Positions 1 to 5,203 of a stretch of 5,591 nucleotides of DNA are shown piece after piece. Source of the stretch: an uncultured Lachnospiraceae bacterium. Its GTDB lineage: Bacteria > Bacillota > Clostridia > Lachnospirales > Lachnospiraceae. The notes under the pieces were generated by a model, which was not told the DNA's origin, made no database searches, and saw nothing but the letters and a program-made list of their open reading frames with translations. Both the position numbers and the translations under genes were made by a program. Within the stretch, counting starts at the first letter, position 1. Each line of letters opens with the position of its first letter. Location of the stretch: positions 1 through 5,591 of the forward strand of contig CASDUB010000178.1 of the NCBI GenBank assembly GCA_949283905.1, read 5' to 3'.

Positions 1-650
1 AGACCGCAGCGGTCAGTGCTGCAGCAGCTCAGTGAAAATCCGTCATATATATCGTATTCTTTGAAATACAGATTCGTTGTTATTTTGTCCGAAACAACAT
101 GTATTTCATCCGTATCAAACGAGACATTAAAGCTGTTTAACGGCAGGGTAAGACCTGTTCCGAGGGTTTTTAGTACGCTTTCTTTTACTGTCCATATCCT
201 TGAGAACAGTTTGTTTTGAGCTGTTTCGTCATTTTCTTTTAAAAGCATCTCATATTCTTCTTTACAGAATTTCCTTTTTGCGATCATCATACGGTTCGGA
301 TCGGCGTGCTCCACATCGCATCCTGTTTCATAGGAAGATAAAACGCATGCCGCCACATTATCCGAATGAGAGAGATTGAAGTATATGTCAAGATCTTTAA
401 GATAAGGCTTTTGGTTCTCGCCGTATACGATTTCTAACGCGTTTTTTTCGATACCAATGTCTGCCAGCGCAAGCTGCAGGAGGGCGAAAGCGGCGAGTGA
501 CATATTTTTATCTTCTTTTCTTTTGTATTTTTCAATTTTTTCTATTCTTTCGGTAGGCATTGCCTCCATATAATATTCAAATTTATCCGGATCGTTCAGA
601 ACATCTGTCTTTGTAACAAGAAGAACCGGTTTTATCTTTTGTTTATTCAT
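1..650 (-). CDS. Sfp-type 4'-phosphopantetheinyl transferase (C-terminus cut by window edge)
   Basis: The enzyme transfers the 4'-phosphopantetheine arm of coenzyme A to a serine of a carrier protein (ACP or peptidyl carrier protein) in the cytosol. Reading leftward from the ATG at 650-648, 216 codons stay open to the edge with no stop. Family motifs are clear: NLSHS at residues 92-96, GCDVE at 110-114 (D112 and E114 as Mg ligands), and WTVKESVLK at 153-161 (E157 third metal ligand, K156 and K161 for CoA), followed by GTGLTLPLNSFNV, very close to Bacillus Sfp. Sfp-type enzymes are about 220-240 residues, so few residues should be missing. The start follows a weak AAGAGA ribosome site, 5 nt spaced. 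The gene is divergent from argC with its own promoter. No polyketide or NRPS gene is in view, so whether it serves fatty-acid ACP or a secondary pathway is unknown. Family call is firm; carrier substrate is not. Confidence 0.92.
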   Translation of the reverse strand, partial: MNKQKIKPVLLVTKTDVLNDPDKFEYYMEAMPTERIEKIEKYKRKEDKNMSLAAFALLQLALADIGIEKNALEIVYGENQKPYLKDLDIYFNLSHSDNVAACVLSSYETGCDVEHADPNRMMIAKRKFCKEEYEMLLKENDETAQNKLFSRIWTVKESVLKTLGTGLTLPLNSFNVSFDTDEIHVVSDKITTNLYFKEYDIYDGFSLSCCSTDRCG

Positions 651-685
651 TGTTTTCTCTTGCTTTCTATGATTGTATTCATCAA

Positions 686-714
686 ATTATAGTATATTTT
701 AAAACTTAGGTCAA
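686..714 (-). promoter_or_regulatory. Sigma-A-type promoter for the phosphopantetheinyl transferase gene
   Basis: Read on the - strand, TTGACC (714-709; 5 of 6 matches to TTGACA) is followed by exactly 17 bases and then a perfect TATAAT (691-686). Transcription would start near 679, leaving a leader of about 30 nt before the ATG at 650. The match and spacing are those of a strong housekeeping promoter. Its use is inferred, not shown. Confidence 0.8.
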
Positions 715-740
715 AATGAGTTTCGATACGGGAGGTCTGC

Positions 741-844
741 ATTAAAATATTCACAATATACATAAAACTGAATAATAAAATGAATATTATGCATAATTAT
801 AGAATTATATTCGTGAAATATACAAAAAATATTCAATTTTAATA
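741..844. promoter_or_regulatory. AT-rich divergent control region with putative ArgR/AhrC half-sites
   Basis: This AT-rich stretch lies between the two promoters and contains several copies of the TGAAT/ATTCA half-site known from ARG boxes of ArgR/AhrC repressors. Exact ATTCA occurs at 749-753 and 831-835, and exact TGAAT at 769-773 and 781-785. Two box-like palindromes stand out: TGAATATTATGCA (781-793) and GAATTATATTC (802-812). Their centres are 20 bp apart, about two helical turns, as paired ARG boxes usually are. Both have a 3-base centre where the consensus has 4, so neither is a textbook box. Arginine-dependent repression of argC is a plausible inference. The high AT content makes chance matches a real concern. 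Confidence 0.4.
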
Positions 845-848
845 TTGA
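833..848. repeat. Near-perfect palindrome overlapping the argC -35 element
   Basis: TCAATTTTAATATTGA pairs at 7 of 8 positions around its centre and covers the first four bases of the argC -35 hexamer (845-850). A protein bound here would compete with RNA polymerase, so this is an operator candidate. It lacks the TGAAT half-site orientation of an ARG box and sits in AT-rich DNA, where short palindromes arise by chance. Confidence 0.35.
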
Positions 849-873
849 TATTATTAATAAATGGGAATATAAT
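845..873 (+). promoter_or_regulatory. Sigma-A-type promoter of the argCJBD operon
   Basis: TTGATA (845-850; 5 of 6 matches to TTGACA), a 17-base spacer and a perfect TATAAT (868-873). Start of transcription is expected near 880, giving a leader of about 30 nt to the argC ATG at 910. That is too short for a riboswitch, T-box or attenuator, so any transcriptional control probably acts through a DNA-binding protein. No comparably good promoter is seen in the gaps downstream, so this one likely serves all four arg genes. Confidence 0.8.
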
Positions 874-898
874 AACGCTGTTAATATTTATAATGAAC

Positions 899-904
899 AG
901 GTGA
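899..904 (+). promoter_or_regulatory. argC ribosome binding site, deciding for the ATG start at 910
   Basis: AGGTGA lies 5 nt before the ATG at 910. The in-frame GTG at 901 falls inside this Shine-Dalgarno sequence and has no good site of its own upstream. The ATG also puts the dinucleotide-binding strand (KKVFIDG) right at the N-terminus, as usual in the family. Confidence 0.8.
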
Positions 905-909
905 AATTT

Positions 910-1830
910 ATGAAAAAGGTATTTATTGACGGAAGCGCGGGAACTACCGGACTTCGAATACATGAAAGACTTGCCGGAAGAGATGATATCGAACTCATCA
1001 TACTTCCGGATGAAATAAGAAAAGATAATGACGCGAGAAAAGACGCGATAAACAGCAGCGACATAGCTTTTCTCTGTCTGCCGGATGCGGCGGCAAAAGA
1101 AGCTGTCGCGCTTATCGAAAATCCCGATACGGCTGTGATCGATACGTCAACGGCTCACAGAACTGCTCCGGGCTGGACGTACGGTTTTCCTGAGCTGACC
1201 GGAAATGAAACGATTAAAAATTCAAAAAGGATCGCTAATCCCGGATGCCACGCCAGCGGATTTATCGCTCTGACAGCGCCCCTTGTAAAAGCCGGGATTT
1301 TGAAAAAAGACGCTGCTTTGACATGTTTTTCACTTACAGGTTATTCGGGCGGCGGAAAAAAGATGATCGCCGATTATGAAGCTGCTGACAGAGATCCTCT
1401 TTTAAAAGGACCGAGACAGTACGGACTTACGCAGCAGCATAAACATTTGAAAGAGATGGTTTATGTTTCGGGTATGGAGCTTGCTCCTGTATTTTGTCCG
1501 ATAGTCGCCGACTTTTACAGCGGAATGGAAGTCACGGTGCCGTTGTTTAAAGAAAATATAAACGGCAGCGTTAAGGATATTGTCGAGGAATATAAGAAAT
1601 GTTATACGGGAAAACTCGTTAAATATGTTGAAGACGCCGATGAAAACGGATTTATGTCGGCGGCGGCAATGTCGGGAAGAGACGATATGCAGATATCGGT
1701 AACAGGAAATGACGACAGGATTCTTCTTGTCGCAAGATTTGACAATCTTGGAAAAGGCGCTTCAGGATCCGCTATTCAGAACATGAATATTCTAATGGGA
1801 ATTGACGAAGCCTTCGGACTTGCGATCTGA
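910..1830 (+). CDS. argC: N-acetyl-gamma-glutamyl-phosphate reductase, type 2 (short form)
   Basis: This enzyme makes N-acetylglutamate 5-semialdehyde from N-acetylglutamyl phosphate with NADPH, the third step of ornithine synthesis. The 306-residue product opens with the Rossmann motif GSAGTTG (residues 8-14). It has NPGC with the predicted nucleophile Cys113, GYSGGGKKMI (144-153), a His pair in QQHKHL (175-180) with the probable catalytic base, and DNLGKGASGSAIQN (278-291) near the end. The length (about 310, against about 345 for type 1) and blocks such as APGWTYGFPEL (86-96) mark the type 2 subfamily best known from Proteobacteria. The residue after the catalytic Cys is His (NPGCHASG), where Tyr is common. 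It heads the operon 30 nt after the predicted transcription start. A longer product from GTG at 901 (309 residues) is possible but less likely. Its stop codon lies within a short tandem duplication. Confidence 0.95.
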   Translation: MKKVFIDGSAGTTGLRIHERLAGRDDIELIILPDEIRKDNDARKDAINSSDIAFLCLPDAAAKEAVALIENPDTAVIDTSTAHRTAPGWTYGFPELTGNETIKNSKRIANPGCHASGFIALTAPLVKAGILKKDAALTCFSLTGYSGGGKKMIADYEAADRDPLLKGPRQYGLTQQHKHLKEMVYVSGMELAPVFCPIVADFYSGMEVTVPLFKENINGSVKDIVEEYKKCYTGKLVKYVEDADENGFMSAAAMSGRDDMQISVTGNDDRILLVARFDNLGKGASGSAIQNMNILMGIDEAFGLAI

Positions 1831-1857
1831 ATTATTCGGACTTGAGATCCTGATTTA
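1813..1857 (+). repeat. Imperfect 22/23-bp tandem duplication across the argC stop codon
   Basis: Copy 1 (1813-1834) and copy 2 (1835-1857) abut directly. Both begin TTCGGACTTG and continue with CGATC-TGAATTA in copy 1 and AGATCCTGATTTA in copy 2. They differ by two substitutions and one inserted C. Copy 1 holds the last five codons and the stop of argC; copy 2 is non-coding and makes up nearly half of the 53-bp argC-argJ gap. It looks like a replication-slippage duplication that has since drifted. Confidence 0.85.
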
Positions 1858-1883
1858 TATAAAACAGAGAAGAGGTAGATAGT

Positions 1884-3098
1884 ATGAAAATTATCAACGG
1901 CGGCGTTTGCGCTGCGAAGGGATTTAAAGCTGCAGGAGTTCGCTGCGGCATCAGAAAGACACAGACAAAAAAAGATCTTGCCGTTGTTGTCAGCGATGTG
2001 AAGGCAAGCGCGGCAGCTGTATATACAACTAATCTTGTAAAAGGAGCGCCGCTCGCAGTGACAAAAAAACATATTGAGGACGGATTTGCTCAGGCTGTTA
2101 TCTGCAACAGCGGAAACGCCAACACTTGCAACGCCAACGGCATTGAAATAGCCGAGCAGATGAGCGAGCTTGTTTCTAAGCAGTTTGATATCAAGGCAGA
2201 GGATGTTGTTGTTGCGTCGACGGGAGTTATAGGTCAGCCCCTCGATATTGAGCCGATAGCCGACGGCATCCCCATGCTGGCGGAGCAGCTTTCATATGAA
2301 GGCAATGATGACGCGGCGGAAGCTATTATGACTACAGATACTGTGAAGAAACAGGTCGCAGTTGAATTTGAACTTGGCGGTAAGGTGTGTCATATGGGCG
2401 GGATGGCCAAAGGAAGCGGTATGATTCACCCGAATATGGCGACTATGCTTGTGTTTATTACGACGGATGCGGCAATATCGCCCGAAATGCTGAAAAAAGC
2501 GCTGAGTTCCGATATAGCCGATACTTTTAATATGGTAAGCGTAGACGGAGATACGTCGACAAACGATATGGTAGTCGTGCTTGCAAACGGTCTTGCTCAG
2601 AATAAAGAAGTTACTGAAGATGACGGGGATTTCGCTGAATTTATGAAAGCGTTGAATACTATCAATGTTCAGCTCTGCAGGATGATCGCAGGTGACGGTG
2701 AAGGCGCGACAAAACTTCTTGAGTGCAAAGTTGACGGCGCGAAGACAAAAGACACGGCAAAGACTGTTGCGAAGAGTGTTATTACTTCGTCACTCACAAA
2801 GGCAGCGATGTTCGGAGCCGACGCCAACTGGGGACGTGTTTTATGCGCTATCGGATATTCAGGAGCCGATGTAGATGTAAACAAGATTGACGTGTCCTTT
2901 GAGTCGGCAAAAGGTAAACTTGACGTATGTAAAAACGGAGCAGGCATTGAATTTTCTGAAGAATTTGCGAAAGAAGTTCTTCTTGAAAAAGAGATAAATA
3001 TTCTTGTTTCGTTAAACGACGGAAATGCTGAAGCGACAGCCTGGGGATGCGATCTTACATATGATTATGTAAAGATTAACGGCGACTACAGAACCTGA
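1884..3098 (+). CDS. argJ: Glutamate N-acetyltransferase / ornithine acetyltransferase
   Basis: ArgJ transfers the acetyl group from N-acetylornithine to glutamate, releasing ornithine and recycling acetylglutamate. Many members also acetylate glutamate from acetyl-CoA. The 404 residues match the usual family length. KGSGMIHPNMATML (176-189) contains the autoproteolysis site between Ala186 and Thr187; Thr187 becomes the N-terminal nucleophile of the beta chain. STG at 112-114 supplies the oxyanion-hole pair Thr113-Gly114. GADANWGRVLCAIGYSG and the C-terminal INGDYRT are also family hallmarks. The ATG follows AGAGGT (1871-1876) by 7 nt and gives the typical N-terminus INGGVCAAKGFKAAGV. It lies 53 bp after argC and 63 bp before argB. 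No argA-like synthase is in the window. Sequence alone does not settle mono- versus bifunctional activity; that the pathway is cyclic is well supported. Confidence 0.97.
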   Translation: MKIINGGVCAAKGFKAAGVRCGIRKTQTKKDLAVVVSDVKASAAAVYTTNLVKGAPLAVTKKHIEDGFAQAVICNSGNANTCNANGIEIAEQMSELVSKQFDIKAEDVVVASTGVIGQPLDIEPIADGIPMLAEQLSYEGNDDAAEAIMTTDTVKKQVAVEFELGGKVCHMGGMAKGSGMIHPNMATMLVFITTDAAISPEMLKKALSSDIADTFNMVSVDGDTSTNDMVVVLANGLAQNKEVTEDDGDFAEFMKALNTINVQLCRMIAGDGEGATKLLECKVDGAKTKDTAKTVAKSVITSSLTKAAMFGADANWGRVLCAIGYSGADVDVNKIDVSFESAKGKLDVCKNGAGIEFSEEFAKEVLLEKEINILVSLNDGNAEATAWGCDLTYDYVKINGDYRT

Positions 3099-3161
3099 TG
3101 CGCCAAGGGCAACTCATAAAGAAATGTCATGACACTATAACAAAAAAGAGGAAATATTACT

Positions 3162-4037
3162 ATGAAGGTACATAAAGAGGAATTTTCAAATTCACAGCGT
3201 GCGGAAGTCCTCACGCAGGCGCTTCCGTATATAAAGAGATATGTCGGAGAGACTGTTGTTATCAAATACGGCGGAAACGCCATGGAGAGTGAAGAACTCA
3301 AAAAGCAGGTCATGCATGATATGGTTCTGCTGTGGCTTATCGGAGTAAAGGTCGTACTTGTACACGGCGGCGGACCTGATGTTTCCAAAGCTATGGAACA
3401 GTTTGGAAAGAAAGCCCAGTTTATAGACGGTCTTCGTGTAACCGATAAAGAAACGATGGATATCGCTCAGATGGTGCTTGCCGGAAAGATCAACAAAACT
3501 CTTGTAAACATGCTTGAAGCTCAGGGAGGAAAAGCCATGGGTATCTCAGGTATGGACGGAAGACTTATTGAGGCAAAGATCAAAGATCCGAAACTCGGAT
3601 ATGTAGGAGAGATAACAAGTATAAATATCGATCCCGTTAAGGACCTTCTCGAAAAAGGCTATATTCCGGTCGTATCAACAATCGGATGCGACAGAGACGG
3701 AAACGCCTATAATATTAACGGTGATACTGCGGCTGCATACATTGCCGGCGCCCTCGGCGCAAAGCGTCTTATAATGATGACCAATGTTGACGGCGTATTG
3801 AGGGATCAGAATGATAAAAAATCCCTTATTACGGATATCACGATCTCGGAAGCTGACGAACTGAAAAAAGAAGGCGTCATATCGGGAGGCATGATACCTA
3901 AGATCGACTGCTGTATAAAGGCCATAAAGACGGGCGTTAAAAAAGTTGTTATCATTAACGGAATGATCGATCATTCCATATTGATGGAGCTTCTCACCGA
4001 TGAAGGTGTAGGAACAATGGTGAAAGGAGACGAGTAA
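3162..4037 (+). CDS. argB: Acetylglutamate kinase, probably arginine-inhibited type
   Basis: The kinase phosphorylates N-acetylglutamate with ATP, the second step of the pathway. The 291-residue protein belongs to the amino-acid kinase family: IKYGGNAM (34-41) with phosphate-binding Lys35, HGGGPD (68-73), FIDGLRVTD (87-95) with substrate-binding Arg92, NINGDTAA (184-191), TNVDGVL (207-213), and MIPKI (244-248) with Lys247. About 30 residues precede the first strand, as in hexameric arginine-sensitive kinases with an N-terminal helix; the E. coli enzyme, about 258 residues and insensitive, lacks it. The C-terminal HSILMELLTDEGVGTMV (271-287) fits the signature of the arginine site. I infer that arginine inhibits this enzyme, sensible in an ArgJ-type cycle where no first-step synthase is the control point. 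AAGAGGA (3146-3152) is the ribosome site, 9 nt before the ATG. HGGGPD has Asp where Glu is usual, a conservative change. Confidence 0.97.
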   Translation: MKVHKEEFSNSQRAEVLTQALPYIKRYVGETVVIKYGGNAMESEELKKQVMHDMVLLWLIGVKVVLVHGGGPDVSKAMEQFGKKAQFIDGLRVTDKETMDIAQMVLAGKINKTLVNMLEAQGGKAMGISGMDGRLIEAKIKDPKLGYVGEITSINIDPVKDLLEKGYIPVVSTIGCDRDGNAYNINGDTAAAYIAGALGAKRLIMMTNVDGVLRDQNDKKSLITDITISEADELKKEGVISGGMIPKIDCCIKAIKTGVKKVVIINGMIDHSILMELLTDEGVGTMVKGDE

Positions 4038-5203
4038 TGGGTAATTTGATGGATATCGACAATACCTATGTCGCTCATACATACGGACGTTTTCCTGTAG
4101 AAGTTGAAAGCGGAAAAGGGTCTGTGATAACTGACAAAAACGGAAAAGAATATATAGATATGGGTTCGGGCATAGGCGTAACCGCATTTGGCATCGCCGA
4201 TGATATATGGAAAGACGCCGTGATTGAGCAGCTCGGAAAAGTGCAGCACACGTCTAATCTTTATTATACCGATCCGTGTGCGAAACTGGCGAAAATACTC
4301 TGCGACAGAACAGGAATGAAAAAAGTATTTTTCGGAAATTCCGGAGCTGAGGCGAACGAGTGCGCTATAAAAGCGGCGAGAAAATATGCCGCAAAGAAAA
4401 AAGGCGCTGAATATTCGACGATCATTACTTTAAAAAACAGTTTTCACGGCAGAACTCTCACGACGCTTGCAGCGACGGGACAGGAGCATTATCATGAATT
4501 GTATCAACCGTTGACGCCGGGATTTGTTCATGTTCAGCCGGGAGATATCGAAGAATTAAAAAAGACTGCAGCTGAATCAAAAGCCGCGGGTGTTCTTATA
4601 GAGGTAATTCAAGGCGAAGGCGGAGTAAATGTTATGGACAAAGATTATGTTCAGGGCATTGAAGCTTTTTGCAGACAGAACGATATAGTGTTTATGGTTG
4701 ATGAAGTGCAGACAGGAAACGGAAGAACCGGAAAACTGTACGGCTATATGAATTACGACGTGACTCCTGACGTCGTTACTACGGCAAAAGGAATCGGAGG
4801 AGGACTTCCTATCGGACTTTGCATGCTCGGTGAAAAAGTAAAAGATGTATTTGAACCGGGAGATCACGGTTCGACATTCGGCGGAAATCCTGTATGCTGC
4901 GCCGGAGCGATAAGCGTTATAGAGAGGATTGACGATGCGTTTTTAGAGAGCGTAAATAAAAAAGGTCAGTATGTAAAAGATGAGCTTAAGGAAGCGGCAG
5001 GAGTTGAAGATGTAGTCGGCCTCGGACTTATGATAGGCATTAAAACTTCAAAACCTGCCGGAGAAGTTGTAAAGGAATGTATGGAGAACGGCGTATTATG
5101 TCTTACGGCGAAAGACAAAGTAAGGCTTCTGCCGGCGCTCAATATTCCACGGGAACTTCTCGCTAAAGCTGTTGAGATAATTAAAGAGGCGTGCGTGAAG
5201 TGA
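4037..5203 (+). CDS. argD: Acetylornithine aminotransferase, PLP-dependent
   Basis: ArgD converts N-acetylglutamate semialdehyde to N-acetylornithine with glutamate as amino donor. The 388 residues (family about 390-400) show the class III fold-type I aminotransferase pattern: GNSGAEANE (100-108) binding PLP phosphate, SFHGRT (135-140), IQGEGGV (191-197), FMVDEVQTGNGRTG (219-232) with Asp222 for the pyridine nitrogen, TTAKGIGGGLPIG (248-260) with the Schiff-base Lys251, and GSTFGGNP (278-285). The start codon overlaps the argB stop in TAATG, and AAAGGAGA (4023-4030) inside argB lies 6 nt upstream, so translation is probably coupled to argB. An in-frame ATG at codon 5 has no comparable site. 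The related ornithine, GABA and succinylornithine aminotransferases share these motifs; operon position decides for ArgD. A succinyldiaminopimelate aminotransferase side activity, known in E. coli ArgD, cannot be judged. The 3' end overlaps the convergent gene by 23 bp. Confidence 0.96.
   Translation: MGNLMDIDNTYVAHTYGRFPVEVESGKGSVITDKNGKEYIDMGSGIGVTAFGIADDIWKDAVIEQLGKVQHTSNLYYTDPCAKLAKILCDRTGMKKVFFGNSGAEANECAIKAARKYAAKKKGAEYSTIITLKNSFHGRTLTTLAATGQEHYHELYQPLTPGFVHVQPGDIEELKKTAAESKAAGVLIEVIQGEGGVNVMDKDYVQGIEAFCRQNDIVFMVDEVQTGNGRTGKLYGYMNYDVTPDVVTTAKGIGGGLPIGLCMLGEKVKDVFEPGDHGSTFGGNPVCCAGAISVIERIDDAFLESVNKKGQYVKDELKEAAGVEDVVGLGLMIGIKTSKPAGEVVKECMENGVLCLTAKDKVRLLPALNIPRELLAKAVEIIKEACVK

Noticed and set aside
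16..219. Open frame of 67 codons on the + strand at the left edge
   Set aside because: It lies antisense within the phosphopantetheinyl transferase gene, whose motifs are unmistakable, and it has no recognisable protein features.
889..894. Second TATAAT close to argC as an alternative -10
   Set aside because: It has no -35-like hexamer at the right distance and would place the transcript start on or beside the ribosome binding site.
901..909. GTG at 901 as the argC start
   Set aside because: The GTG is inside the AGGTGA ribosome site that serves the ATG at 910, and it adds three residues not needed by the fold.
880..909. Riboswitch, T-box or attenuator in the argC leader
   Set aside because: The predicted leader is about 30 nt, too short for any of these, and no terminator-like structure precedes the gene.
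3113..3141. Internal promoter before argB based on TATAAC
   Set aside because: The hexamer 17 bases upstream is CTCATA, a poor -35, so the support is too weak to annotate.
3675..4249. Long - strand open frames opposite argB and argD
   Set aside because: They are antisense shadows with low-complexity, Tyr/Phe/His/Cys-rich translations, no motifs, and no ribosome sites that I could see.
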